NCBI GenBank assembly: GCA_944327085.1
Contig: CALVGG010000001.1
Coordinates: forward strand, 124,001-188,000
Source of the DNA: an uncultured Elusimicrobiales bacterium
Lineage (GTDB): Bacteria; Elusimicrobiota; Elusimicrobia; Elusimicrobiales; Elusimicrobiaceae
Direction: 5' to 3'
DNA: 64,000 nt
Both the position numbers and the translations under genes were made by a program. The notes under the pieces are model-generated. The model worked only from the letters and a program-made list of their open reading frames with translations. It searched no databases and was not told where the DNA came from. This document shows, in pieces, positions 8,365-17,983 of the stretch. Every line of letters begins with the position of its first letter. The stretch's first letter is position 1.

Positions 8365-9495
8365 TTAATACCTCTTCCAAATCATAATGGGCAAAGCAAC
8401 CCGGTTTATAAACCCGGTGAACCATTTCCAAAACCATCTTCTACCAATAGATAAATGGTTATAAAATAGCACAGTATATTCCGTGCGTCCTACTGCGCCG
8501 CGTGCTCGTTTAAAAAGAGATACACCGGACGAAAAATTGATATTGAGCGGTTCCTTATCTTGGATCATCTCCCATCCCCACAAAGATAAAACACGATACA
8601 AGGCATCTTGCGTTGTACTGTTAGATGCGTACCCAAAAATAGGAGCCGTTGCTCCGCCTCCATGCACAAACAGCCCACACACTCCTCTGTTTTTGGCCCC
8701 TTGTCTTAGCATCCGTACCTGAAATAATGCATTTTGCAAAATATGACGATAAAATAACTGGGTAAATTGTGGATTAAGACGAGAATATTTCTTCAAATAT
8801 AATGCTTCGTAAAATTGATTTATATCCGGCACATCCGCTAGTGATGCGTTGGCCCAGCAGTAGTTTTTTGCTTGTTTTGTGTTTTCATCTTTGCGCAATA
8901 ATTTTTTGGCGCAAGAACGGATATTTTCGGATTTTAATAAGTAAACACGACGGGAGGCAATTTTGTGACCACCTAAAGAAATTAGATCAGCCAGTGCAGT
9001 AGCGTTATAATCCTCGTTGATCGAGCGAAAAGCAATTAAAAATCCCGGAAATTGTTTTTGAGCTGCCCACACCAACTCTTGATATTGCATCTTAGATATG
9101 GGCACATACAAATTGGTGGAAAGCATAAAATTATTTAGAATAACTACTTTGTTCATTTGAGCTCGTTTTGCCATCCAGCCCAACAGCCCTAACAGCGGCG
9201 CAAATAAATATTTGAGTCCCCCTATCCCAACGATATTCATCTCTTCTTTGCAATACGAAATATAATGCGTATACAACGAACACACATAGGAATTTTCATA
9301 CTGGGCTATGTTTTTGGTTACCGGTAATAAAATATCATCAATTTGAGCAAGCCATACCTCCGTATCTACGTTACTGATTAAAGCACGGCTACCCTTTTCT
9401 ATAAAAGGTTCTACATACTGATAAACCGCATGCGCCTGAGGATTAGCCGGAGGCGTATAAGTAGCATATTGTTGCGGATTAATAAAACGTATCAT
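8365..9495 (-). CDS. GNAT-like protein, last gene of the lipid operon
   Basis: A 376-residue protein with no firmly recognised family. The C-terminal half (residues about 150-340), with YLKKYSRLNPQFTQLFYR, GVCGLFVHGGGATAPIFGY and INFSSGVSLFKRARGA, resembles the acyl-CoA-binding/GNAT-like halves of peptidoglycan-bridge-type acyltransferases. Residues 80-110 contain a hydrophobic segment (GGLKYLFAPLLGLLGW). Its ATG overlaps the stop of the F390-like ligase by 4 nt (ATGA), so it belongs to the same operon. A role as the final acyl or amino-acyl transfer step is inferred from context only. Confidence 0.6.
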   Translation of the reverse strand: MIRFINPQQYATYTPPANPQAHAVYQYVEPFIEKGSRALISNVDTEVWLAQIDDILLPVTKNIAQYENSYVCSLYTHYISYCKEEMNIVGIGGLKYLFAPLLGLLGWMAKRAQMNKVVILNNFMLSTNLYVPISKMQYQELVWAAQKQFPGFLIAFRSINEDYNATALADLISLGGHKIASRRVYLLKSENIRSCAKKLLRKDENTKQAKNYCWANASLADVPDINQFYEALYLKKYSRLNPQFTQLFYRHILQNALFQVRMLRQGAKNRGVCGLFVHGGGATAPIFGYASNSTTQDALYRVLSLWGWEMIQDKEPLNINFSSGVSLFKRARGAVGRTEYTVLFYNHLSIGRRWFWKWFTGFINRVALPIMIWKRY

Positions 9496-10766
9496 ACCGA
9501 AAACTCCCGCACAACCCGCTTTTGTTTGCGAGTTAAATTCGTAGCGGGCCTGTACTCCGCCACGTCAATCTGTATAGGCAAAATCTGTTTTAGTTGCGTA
9601 AGTAATTCGGGCGGGCATTTGACATCAACCGGCAAAGCCAACTGCGCATTTGTTAGTGAAATTTGCCGAAATTGGAAATTACCCACAAACGGCAAATATT
9701 GAAGTACAAGCCGTACAATAAAATCCGGAAACACCGGACGCAATGGGTTTCCCGGAGCATATAGCACATCATCACACCGCCCTTCTATGCGCTCAATTAC
9801 CAACGAAGGGTTGCCACAAGGGCAAGGTTTGGAACTTAACGTCAACATATCATTGAGTTCATAGCGAATAATCGGTTGTGTAGTCCGGTTAAAATCGGTT
9901 AATATCGGTATAAAACGGCCCGAATTTTTATCTAAACATTTTTGCTGAACAAGCATTAACTCTTCGTTTAAGTGCAAATGTCCGTGCGCACAAGTACAAG
10001 CGATAAGGCCTTCGGTAGCTTGATAAATTTGGTGTATTTTTTGCTTAAAAATACGGCTTATATATTGTTTTACATCATCATACAGTACATCTGCCACCGA
10101 AATAATTTTTATCGGTGAAATATGTAATTTCCCTTGCTCTTGTGCTTGGGCCAATAGATACAGTACCATAGGTGGTGCCACCAAAATATCGGGCCGAAAA
10201 ATTTGCAAAGTAGAAATGTGTTGTTCAAACGGTTTTTTCAAATCAAAAAATTTGAACTGTATAATACGGCTCTTTACACTTTCATATAAATTATTATCGG
10301 CGCGCAAGAAAAATGCAATCTTCTGTTTACAAAAAATAGAGTGGGGCAACATTTTAGCCAAAATGGTTCCACTCCACTGGACTTGCTCCCGCGGGCTAAT
10401 TAAAAACACGCCTCGTATCCCGGAAGTGCCTGAAGAAAGCCCTACACTATATTTGCCTATTTTGGGAGTAAAATCACGCGTCGTTTCGGCCTGTCGGGCG
10501 ACATGCTGTGCTTGCTCGAGAGGAATATTGGCCGTATTAAGCTCGTCAAAATGAGTCATCAAAACACGTTTATCCATACAAGGCCAGGAAGATAAATCTT
10601 TATCGGAAAGATTTTTAGTGTGATAAAAGGGACTATGATTTTTCATATACCGTAAAATACGTTTGAGTTGCTTTTGTTGGTATCGTTCCAACTGAGCACG
10701 GGAAGAAAATCGCAATCCGTATTTGGCCCGCAGATAGTAAAAGAATGTTAAAAATTTATAAAACAT
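9492..10766 (-). CDS. Coenzyme F390 synthetase-like adenylate-forming ligase
   Basis: A 424-residue member of the CapK/PaaK/F390-synthetase group of acyl-adenylating enzymes. Visible are the N-terminal LKRILRYMKNHSPFY helix, the ATP-binding loop SSGTSGIRGVF, YQATEG and the C-terminal CPCGNPSLVIERIEGRCDD. The substrate is unknown; F420 biosynthesis is not suggested by the neighbours, so the name reflects similarity only. ATG at 10766 overlaps the MBL stop (TAATG) and has GAGGAAG upstream; an in-frame start at 10841 would lie inside the MBL gene. It probably activates a carboxylic acid for the operon's product. Confidence 0.85.
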   Translation of the reverse strand: MFYKFLTFFYYLRAKYGLRFSSRAQLERYQQKQLKRILRYMKNHSPFYHTKNLSDKDLSSWPCMDKRVLMTHFDELNTANIPLEQAQHVARQAETTRDFTPKIGKYSVGLSSGTSGIRGVFLISPREQVQWSGTILAKMLPHSIFCKQKIAFFLRADNNLYESVKSRIIQFKFFDLKKPFEQHISTLQIFRPDILVAPPMVLYLLAQAQEQGKLHISPIKIISVADVLYDDVKQYISRIFKQKIHQIYQATEGLIACTCAHGHLHLNEELMLVQQKCLDKNSGRFIPILTDFNRTTQPIIRYELNDMLTLSSKPCPCGNPSLVIERIEGRCDDVLYAPGNPLRPVFPDFIVRLVLQYLPFVGNFQFRQISLTNAQLALPVDVKCPPELLTQLKQILPIQIDVAEYRPATNLTRKQKRVVREFSV

Positions 10767-11548
10767 TATTCTTCCTCGTGCGTGAATAAAATTTGTACTT
10801 CTGGCCAATTGGCTAAAGCAGAAAGGGTTTGTAAATAACATATTTTATCTTCACTAAACAGTAAAGCGATAGATGACGGCTCTGCACCGAATTTTAAATT
10901 AGTTTGCCGCCATGCTGCATCGGCGGCCAGTAAAATATTCTCGTTTTTAAGCCATAATCCCAACTGTCCCTTGGCATGGCCGGGAAGTTCTACCGCATAC
11001 AGATTGGGCAAATCTGCCAAAGGATATACTGTTAAATTGTTTAATTTTTGGGCATTACTTGTACTTACAAATACCACACGCTGTTCAAAATCATCCGGCA
11101 AGAACTTGCTCACAAATCCTTTGCAAACCTGACGGAATTTTGAAAGTTTTTTAAGTGCTTGGTATCCCTCCTGCGAACAAATAAACCGGGCCTTCGGGAA
11201 ATCACGCAAGCCCCCAATATGGTCTGCGTGGAAGTGGGAAATAAAAATATATTTTATATCATCCTTGGATATCCCCAGCTCACTTAGTTGTGCAACTGCA
11301 GTTTGACTGAAGGGTATTGTTACCGGAATAAGTGTTTTATACAACAAAGCCGGCCATGATTGCATAATACGGCCTACGTCGGCACTATAACCACTGTCAA
11401 ACAATAAATATCCCTCTTGCAAAGGTACTAAAAAACAACGTGCCTGGAAATGTAACCATTTCCAACGCCCTTGTTTGGAAGCAAGTCTTTCCAGTTGCGT
11501 GCAATATCCGCAAGATAATATTTTAATGTTTCCAACGTTGCGTGACAT
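10766..11548 (-). CDS. Metallo-beta-lactamase-fold hydrolase
   Basis: A 260-residue MBL-fold protein with the metal motif HFHADHIGG (about residue 106), a downstream His in ELPGHAKGQ, the bridging Asp in LLAADAAW and a final His (FTHEE). The fold covers lactonases, thioesterases and similar hydrolases; the N terminus (GYCTQLERLASKQG) and general layout recall acyl-homoserine-lactone lactonases. In this operon a thioesterase or beta-lactone hydrolase role is plausible. The start overlaps the preceding reductase gene by 26 nt and has AGGGG 8 nt upstream. Confidence 0.85.
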   Translation of the reverse strand: MSRNVGNIKILSCGYCTQLERLASKQGRWKWLHFQARCFLVPLQEGYLLFDSGYSADVGRIMQSWPALLYKTLIPVTIPFSQTAVAQLSELGISKDDIKYIFISHFHADHIGGLRDFPKARFICSQEGYQALKKLSKFRQVCKGFVSKFLPDDFEQRVVFVSTSNAQKLNNLTVYPLADLPNLYAVELPGHAKGQLGLWLKNENILLAADAAWRQTNLKFGAEPSSIALLFSEDKICYLQTLSALANWPEVQILFTHEEE

Positions 11549-12494
11549 ACGATAGCCCCTGTGTAATAGTTACTTTCGGCTGATAACCCAGTTCCCGGCG
11601 TGCTTTATCAATACAAAATGTTTGGCTTTTGGCAATGAGTCCTATGCTATACGTGGTAAAAGGCGGCTCTGTTTTAGGGCAAAATAACTGATGCCATTTT
11701 TCTAAAAAATAAGCATACATTTTGGCTAAAGCAAACGGGATCCGTTTCCCATGATAGGTATATCCTAAATTTTCTACTAACTGTTTAACTGTTTGCTGGA
11801 TTAAAATACTTTCCCCGTTGGTAATATTATAAATTTTCCCGTAACAAGATGTTGGAGCTTGCAACGCACATATAATGGCTTCTACCACGTTATCAACGTA
11901 CGTTATATCGGTTAGCGGACCGCCATTATCGGTAAATTCCGGGAAAAATTTTTCCTTATTTACTTTCAAAAGACGCGGTAGTAAGGAACTGTCTCCCACC
12001 CCAAATATAGCACGCGGACGTAAAATAATACATGGTAACCCTTTACGGACAAATTTTAATACCTCTTGTTCTGCCAAAAATTTAGTTTCGGCATAATGGT
12101 TAGCCTTCTGTTTAGGCAGTGGCATATCCTCGGTAATTTGTTGGTGATTTTTAGAGTCAAAATATACACTGGTAGATGAAATATGCACAAAGCGTTTAAC
12201 CCCTTGTTGCAAAGCTTGCTCGGCTAATAACCGGGTAGCCACTACATTGTTTTGATAAAAATCATCATACTTACCCCATACGGAACTTTTTGCCGCACAG
12301 TGGACAACAGCGTCTACTCCTTGCCATGCTTCCGGCGGTAAGAGACGAGTTAAATCGGCCTGCATAAATTTAATTCCGCTGGGCGATTTAGCGCGATTGC
12401 GACCAATCCCCACCACTTGATGACCTTGGCTTGCCAATATTTCACAAGTCCGTTTACCCAAAAAACCGGTTGCCCCTGTTACAAGTATTTTCAT
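11523..12494 (-). CDS. NAD-dependent epimerase/3-beta-HSD family, OleD-like reductase
   Basis: A 323-residue extended short-chain dehydrogenase. It has the dinucleotide motif TGATGFLG, HCAAKSSVWG, the active-site Ser segment VHISSTSVYF and the YxxxK pair in HYAETK, followed by RPRAIFGVGDSSLLPRLL. The CAAKSSVWGKYDDFYQNN region and the GVGD...RLL segment are typical of the 3-beta-hydroxysteroid/OleD branch, which reduces 2-alkyl-3-ketoacids in olefin and beta-lactone biosynthesis. ATG at 12494 was preferred to 12518 because the product then begins MKILVTG and GGAG lies upstream. It overlaps the ATP-grasp gene by 41 nt. Confidence 0.88.
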   Translation of the reverse strand: MKILVTGATGFLGKRTCEILASQGHQVVGIGRNRAKSPSGIKFMQADLTRLLPPEAWQGVDAVVHCAAKSSVWGKYDDFYQNNVVATRLLAEQALQQGVKRFVHISSTSVYFDSKNHQQITEDMPLPKQKANHYAETKFLAEQEVLKFVRKGLPCIILRPRAIFGVGDSSLLPRLLKVNKEKFFPEFTDNGGPLTDITYVDNVVEAIICALQAPTSCYGKIYNITNGESILIQQTVKQLVENLGYTYHGKRIPFALAKMYAYFLEKWHQLFCPKTEPPFTTYSIGLIAKSQTFCIDKARRELGYQPKVTITQGLSYVTQRWKH

Positions 12495-13587
12495 AAAAAT
12501 TGGCTCCGTTAAACTCAATATCTACGGTGCTGGCCGCCGTCGGCCCGCCATACCAAAGTCCTTTGAATAACCACCAAATCACTATCGGAATTTGCGCTAG
12601 CCACGCAAGGGGGTCTTGTTTAAACGATACAAAATCAACCGCTCCAACACACAATCTGTGGGCTTGCAGGGTTTTAAGAGGTTGTAGTACCCCATAACAC
12701 CAAACCGCCAAGTGGGAAATCAGCACAGAAGGGTTATCCTTTTTAACTGTTCTTTCATTAGATAACAACCGCACAAAATCAGCGCCTAAAAAACCAAGTC
12801 CATTCGTCGAACGCGGGTTACACTCTATAACATATAATTCATTGTTATCCTTTTCTATAAAATCAAAGGCAATTTGCCCTGTAAAACAAAAATCTTGGCT
12901 AATACGCGCTGTTATTTCTTCCGCTTGCGGATGGGAGATCCGCTTAAGCAAAATCCCGGCTCCTTTGCCAGCCGCTAGAACCGGCTCATACACACATTGG
13001 GCAAGTACTTTCCCCTCTTTGCAAAAAGCATACGAACAAATTTGTTTTCCGTTGATAAACTCTTGCACAATATGATGGTCATCTGTCATTGTCTTGGGCA
13101 ATTTCGTTTCACATTTTACCTTACTAGCAAAACGGGAAAAGCGCGGTTTAATGATATGCGGTTGTTCCCACGCTTCATCTGCTTGATCTGCTAGTTTGGT
13201 AGCGGGTGTTCTTAAACCAACCTTACATAAATAATTATAAAAACTCCATTTGTCATGTAACGAAATTAGTTTTGGGGCTTCCTCGCAAAATACGCGAGCA
13301 TGTTGGGATAATTCTTGCCGGAATTGAGCAAGGTAAAAAATTTCTTCACAGGTGGGAATTACATAGTCAATCCGATACTTTTGTACTATTTTACACAACG
13401 CATCTTTGTAATTGGGACTTTTCGGTTGGGGAAGTTTAATAAATTTATGCACAAAACGACTCATTAGACATACACTTGCGTACGTACTGTCTGCAGCGTA
13501 CACTTCATATCCCACTTGCCCAAGCAAGCGAGCCATGTACGCTACAATAGGTGCCCGCGCCCCTGTAAATAGCACTTTAGTACTCAA
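12454..13587 (-). CDS. ATP-grasp domain ligase
   Basis: A 377-residue ATP-grasp protein. The N-terminal pre-ATP domain has VLFTGARAPIVAYMARLL, the ATP-grasp core carries HIIKPRFSR and VQEFINGKQ, and the metal-binding strand is ELYVIECNPRSTNG. A C-terminal extension with a hydrophobic stretch (IPIVIWWLFKGLW) may touch the membrane. ATP-grasp enzymes join a carboxylate to an amine or thiol via an acyl phosphate; the substrate is not predictable. The start is TTG at 13587, supported by GGGGTGAT five nt upstream inside the end of the preceding gene; the two genes overlap by 11 nt. Confidence 0.85.
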   Translation of the reverse strand: MSTKVLFTGARAPIVAYMARLLGQVGYEVYAADSTYASVCLMSRFVHKFIKLPQPKSPNYKDALCKIVQKYRIDYVIPTCEEIFYLAQFRQELSQHARVFCEEAPKLISLHDKWSFYNYLCKVGLRTPATKLADQADEAWEQPHIIKPRFSRFASKVKCETKLPKTMTDDHHIVQEFINGKQICSYAFCKEGKVLAQCVYEPVLAAGKGAGILLKRISHPQAEEITARISQDFCFTGQIAFDFIEKDNNELYVIECNPRSTNGLGFLGADFVRLLSNERTVKKDNPSVLISHLAVWCYGVLQPLKTLQAHRLCVGAVDFVSFKQDPLAWLAQIPIVIWWLFKGLWYGGPTAASTVDIEFNGANFYENTCNRGNRFFG

Positions 13588-14563
13588 GAAGCATCACCCC
13601 AATAGATAAACCCGCTGACGTGCCTAGCAGCATTACTTTGTCGCCTCGTTTGATTTTACCCTGCTCAGTGGCTTTAGCAAATGCAAACGGAATGGATGCC
13701 GCCACATTATTGCCATAATCTTGTATCGTAAACATCATTTTTTCCAAAGGAATCCCTAATTTTTTGCACATAAGCGTCATGGCAAGCGGACTGGCCTGGT
13801 GTGGAATTACCATGGCAATATCATCCCAACAAAGTCCGGTTTCCTTAAAAGCACGTGCAAAGATATCAGGAAGCACCTGTGCAGTTGCTTTATAAATACT
13901 TCTTCCGTTCATATCAAATAAATAATCGGCTTTGTTTTCCGGAGTATAATAAGTAGATAATTTTGCCAGTTGCCCACCCTTAATACGGGCAAAATCAGCC
14001 CCTTTGGCATGGGTGGAAAACGAAGAAAAAAGCACTTTTTTTGCTTGCGCGCTTTGCCCGATGACAGCTGCTACCGCCATATCTCCAAACAAGCAGGCAC
14101 TTTTGGGTTGTTGCCAATTAAGTACGCCGGAAGGTTGCTCGGCGCTTACAATCAACACGTTTTTATATTTGCCGCCTTGCACCAGCCACGATAAACTATC
14201 TAGTGCTACCATGAAACTTAAACAGGTGCTGTCTATATCAAAGCAAGGGAAAGATAAATCATTAAGGCCCAATTCTTTTTTTATGCACGCCGCCATACAC
14301 GGTATTGGTTGCCATTTGGTAGCGGACGCCGCCACCATGCAATCAATATCTGCCCACGTCAGTCCGGCTTGCTCCACAGCCTTTTGAGCTGCTGCCGCAC
14401 CACCTGCCAGCACGGTTTTCTTATCAAAATAATAGCGTGACTTGATACCAATATGTTCTTCGGCATATCCAATAGGGGTTTGACATTTTTCGTCAAGTTC
14501 ATTAGACAAGACATACCGATCCGGCAATTCATAAGCAATGCTTGCAATGTGTAATTTAGTCAT
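13577..14563 (-). CDS. 3-oxoacyl-ACP synthase III-like condensing enzyme
   Basis: A 328-residue thiolase-fold enzyme of the KAS III family. The Cys-His-Asn triad is visible: C114 in IDSTCLSFMVAL, H255 in VIPHQAS and N285 in DYGNNVAASIP. This STCLSF variant is not the FabH housekeeping signature and points to a specialised condensing enzyme such as OleA-like or secondary-metabolite KAS III. It would condense acyl-CoA or acyl-ACP units. The ATG follows AGGATTTATT and lies 8 nt after the upstream stop. No fabD or fabF genes accompany it, supporting a dedicated role. Confidence 0.9.
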   Translation of the reverse strand: MTKLHIASIAYELPDRYVLSNELDEKCQTPIGYAEEHIGIKSRYYFDKKTVLAGGAAAAQKAVEQAGLTWADIDCMVAASATKWQPIPCMAACIKKELGLNDLSFPCFDIDSTCLSFMVALDSLSWLVQGGKYKNVLIVSAEQPSGVLNWQQPKSACLFGDMAVAAVIGQSAQAKKVLFSSFSTHAKGADFARIKGGQLAKLSTYYTPENKADYLFDMNGRSIYKATAQVLPDIFARAFKETGLCWDDIAMVIPHQASPLAMTLMCKKLGIPLEKMMFTIQDYGNNVAASIPFAFAKATEQGKIKRGDKVMLLGTSAGLSIGVMLLEY

Positions 14564-14571
14564 AATAAATC

Positions 14572-17500
14572 CTAGCTGTTTAATGCCATCTCTTTTAACT
14601 TTACATAATCTACTTTACCTGTACCCATGAGCGGAATTTCTTCCACTACACGAATCGTTTTGGGCACGGCCAGTTCACTAAGGCCTTTCTCTTTGAAATC
14701 AGCAAGCAAGGATCCGCGTTCGGCCGTCGGTTCCGTGGTAAACAGTACCAACTGTTCTCCTTTTTTCTCATCGGGGATGTTTACTACCGCGTGCATTTTG
14801 TTAGGCCACAGCGCACTGATTTCCGTTTCCACAGCGGTTAAAGAAATCATCTCGCCCGCAATTTTAGCAAAGCGTTTGGCACGACCTAGAATAAACACAA
14901 AACCGTCTTCATCCACGCGCACAATGTCGCCTGTATCATACCAACCGTCTTGCGGCGGCTCTAATACACCGGGGTTGCTATCGCGCAGATACCCAGCCAT
15001 AATGTTAGCCCCTTTGACAAGCAGTTTTCCTCCCTCTTCCACGCCGGGGATTTGTTCCAACTTATATTCAATGCCCGGTAACAGGCGGCCCACACTGCCC
15101 CGCTTAAAGTACATGGGAGTATTAACGGCCATAACAGGGGCCGTTTCGGTGGCTCCGTATCCTTCCATAATGCGCAAACCGAACTGGTCATAGTAATTGC
15201 GGATAGTTTCTTCTTTTAGTTTTTCTGCTCCCACCACCGCTAAACGCACAGAATAGAAATCATACGGGTGGGCCATTTTGGCGTAACCGCCGAAGAATGT
15301 ATCCGTTCCAAAAATAATGGTAGCATTCCGATCATAAATAAGTTCCGGCACAATACGATAATGCAACGGTGACGGATAGAAAAATACAGGCATCCCACAT
15401 AATAACGGAAGTAGCGTTCCTACTGTGAGTCCAAATGAATGAAAAATGGGCATAGCGTTAAACACACGGTCTTTAAGCCCAAAATCTAGCACGCTTTGCA
15501 GTTGCAAACGGTTGGCTTGGATATTTTCATGGGAAAGAACCACCCCTTTGGGGGTTCCCTCGCTCCCCGATGTAAAGAGCACAACCGCCGGATCTTTAGG
15601 GCTTACATTACCACGCACCATTTTGTAATAACGGCGCGGCGCATAAGAAGCCGCCAAGCCCACCAATTTATCCCAAAGCGTAATTTGTGTTTTGAGATCT
15701 TCCAAATAAACAAGTTTCAACCCTGCTTGTTTAAGCGCGGCCGCCGTTTCCGAGAGCCCTCCTTGTTCCAAAAATGTTTTGGAAGTAAACACGGTAGAAA
15801 TTTCTGCTGCCTTGCAACACGCCAGCATATTTTTTACACCCGTAGAAAAGTTCAGCATACACGGCGTAATATTAAACGCGCGCATACCAAAAAGCGCTAC
15901 CACACTAGCCGTCATATTGGGGAGTAAAAATCCTGCCATTTCGCCCGGCTTGGTATACTTTTGGATTTGTTTACCAAGTACAAATACAGCCGTTAAAAAT
16001 TGGCCGAAGTTAAGCGGATGACGTGTGGCGTCATTGATAATACGTTTTTTACGGCCCACCAATTTATAGGCATCAATGAGCGAATCAAACAACGTCTCGC
16101 TGACATTGCCCGCCTCGTACTTCATATTGACCATGATATCGTAAAGTCCACGGGCGGCCGCCAAACGGCGCGCTTTTCCCTTGATAGTTTCGTCAATTTT
16201 TAAGGTTTTAGGAGCTTGAATAGAAATCGTAATTTTACTTTGCGGACGTGTTTTTAATTGCGTGCCAAAACGAGAAAATAGCGAATACTGGCTGCCTTCC
16301 AAACAAATGGGAAGTAATTGCGCATTACTTTTATCGGCAATCATAGCAGGGCCGGGATAGATTTTCATCAGCCCCCCAGTCGTGGTAATACGTCCTTCTG
16401 GGAAAATAACTACCCGTTTACCCGATTTTACTTCTTCAATAATGGATTTTACTGCCATCGGGTTGGTGGGATCAATCGGAAAGTATTTGACTAGGTGCAA
16501 AAACGGTTTGACCCACCATTTTTGACTCACGTATGTATCAATAGCAAAATACAAATGACCAGGGATATATACCCACAACAGCACTGCATCTAAAAACGAC
16601 GTATGATTGGCAATAATAAGTGCATTGCCTTGCAAATTTTTCCAGTTTTCTAACCCGTTTACTTTTACACCGTACACAAAATTCAAAATGCGCGTCATCA
16701 TCATGCGGATGATGTGATGCGGCAATAGACCGCAAATGTAAATGGCAGCTAACGCGTTAGCAAACGCAATCACGCCAAACACAGTAGGAATCGTAAAGTG
16801 CATAGCCAACAATAGCGCACAGAATCCGCTACCGAGTACCATAAAGAGCGAGTTAATGATATTGTTTGTAGCAATTACGCGAGAACGCGTGTCTTCGGTT
16901 GCTAAGAATTGGAGCATGGCATTAAGCGGTACGATATATAACCCTCCGCACACCGCAAAACCAAGTAAATCCAGTGTAATGCGTTTGCCTGCAAAGGTCA
17001 GCAAAAATGCTTTGTAATCCACGGGGACCGCAGATGGAACATAGCCCGCAGTAGCCCACGCTAAATCGACTAAAAATACCGTCATGATCAAGGCGCTGAC
17101 CGGAACGTATTTACTGGTAATTTCCCCTTTTACTAAAAACTGGCAAAGTAAGGACCCCAATCCAATACCACAAGAGAAAAGTGTGAGAAAGAAGGTAAAA
17201 AGTCCGGGAGTTCCGTTCAAAATATCATGTGCCAAAGAAGGCATTTGTGCAATAAGTGCCATACCCAACATCCAAAACCAAGAGATACCTAAAATACACA
17301 GAAAAATATCGTGATTCTGCTTAGCAAACGCCATATTTTTCCATGTACTACGGATGAAATTTTTATCTACCTTTAAATTCGGGTTCGCAGGTTTTTGAGC
17401 AGGGACGAACAAACTGGCAAGCAACCCCAATATAGCTACCCCTAAAATAATGCAGGGCAACCACAATTCATTAGCGGCAATGATAATTCCACCGAAAATC

Positions 17501-17982
17501 GTGCCTTGCAAAATAGAACCATACGTTCCCGCTTCAATAATACCGTTACCGGCAATGAGTTGTTTTTCACCCAAAATATCAGGCAAGATGCTGTATTTTA
17601 CGGGTCCAAAAAAGGCCGACTGCGTACCCATTAAAAATAGTACACCCAGTAAAAGTGCTACGTTGGTCGTTAAAAATCCGACCCCTGCTAAAAGAACGAT
17701 AACAACTTCCAACCCTTTAGTGGCTTTAATAAGGATATCTTTGCGAAATTTATCCGCCAGTTCCCCGGCCAAGGCCGAGAATAAGAAAAACGGCAACATA
17801 AATAACGCCACTGCTAGTGATACCACCACCGATTTGCTTCCGGCAGACATACTGGTTACTTTGTAAGTAATAAAAGTAGCCATAGCAGTGCGGAAAAAAT
17901 TATCGTTAAATGCACCTAAATACTGCGTGCAAAATAAAGCCAAAAACGAACGATTGAAAAAGGTTTTAAGTAAAGACAACAT
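14572..17982 (-). CDS. MFS-acyltransferase-AMP ligase fusion (LplT-Aas type)
   Basis: A 1136-residue fusion of three domains. Residues 1-430 are an LplT-like major facilitator (about 12 membrane helices, starting QYLGAFNDNFFRTA). Residues 435-625 are a PlsC-type acyltransferase with the HX4D motif (NHTSFLD, H460-D465) and FPEGR at 528-531. Residues 640-1136 are an acyl-adenylating ligase with FTSGSEGTPKG at 803-813, YGATET and TGD. The combination is known from lysophospholipid uptake and re-acylation (LplT/Aas). Here it heads a biosynthetic operon, so it may activate fatty acids or acylate and move the product. ATG at 17982 has AGGAGGG 8 nt upstream and lies 1 nt after the marR stop. Confidence 0.93.
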   Translation of the reverse strand: MLSLLKTFFNRSFLALFCTQYLGAFNDNFFRTAMATFITYKVTSMSAGSKSVVVSLAVALFMLPFFLFSALAGELADKFRKDILIKATKGLEVVIVLLAGVGFLTTNVALLLGVLFLMGTQSAFFGPVKYSILPDILGEKQLIAGNGIIEAGTYGSILQGTIFGGIIIAANELWLPCIILGVAILGLLASLFVPAQKPANPNLKVDKNFIRSTWKNMAFAKQNHDIFLCILGISWFWMLGMALIAQMPSLAHDILNGTPGLFTFFLTLFSCGIGLGSLLCQFLVKGEITSKYVPVSALIMTVFLVDLAWATAGYVPSAVPVDYKAFLLTFAGKRITLDLLGFAVCGGLYIVPLNAMLQFLATEDTRSRVIATNNIINSLFMVLGSGFCALLLAMHFTIPTVFGVIAFANALAAIYICGLLPHHIIRMMMTRILNFVYGVKVNGLENWKNLQGNALIIANHTSFLDAVLLWVYIPGHLYFAIDTYVSQKWWVKPFLHLVKYFPIDPTNPMAVKSIIEEVKSGKRVVIFPEGRITTTGGLMKIYPGPAMIADKSNAQLLPICLEGSQYSLFSRFGTQLKTRPQSKITISIQAPKTLKIDETIKGKARRLAAARGLYDIMVNMKYEAGNVSETLFDSLIDAYKLVGRKKRIINDATRHPLNFGQFLTAVFVLGKQIQKYTKPGEMAGFLLPNMTASVVALFGMRAFNITPCMLNFSTGVKNMLACCKAAEISTVFTSKTFLEQGGLSETAAALKQAGLKLVYLEDLKTQITLWDKLVGLAASYAPRRYYKMVRGNVSPKDPAVVLFTSGSEGTPKGVVLSHENIQANRLQLQSVLDFGLKDRVFNAMPIFHSFGLTVGTLLPLLCGMPVFFYPSPLHYRIVPELIYDRNATIIFGTDTFFGGYAKMAHPYDFYSVRLAVVGAEKLKEETIRNYYDQFGLRIMEGYGATETAPVMAVNTPMYFKRGSVGRLLPGIEYKLEQIPGVEEGGKLLVKGANIMAGYLRDSNPGVLEPPQDGWYDTGDIVRVDEDGFVFILGRAKRFAKIAGEMISLTAVETEISALWPNKMHAVVNIPDEKKGEQLVLFTTEPTAERGSLLADFKEKGLSELAVPKTIRVVEEIPLMGTGKVDYVKLKEMALNS

Positions 17983-17983
17983 A

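Noticed and set aside
9492-10766. A methanogen-type F390/F420 system
   Set aside because: The name reflects family similarity only; no F420 biosynthesis genes are present and the neighbours are lipid enzymes.
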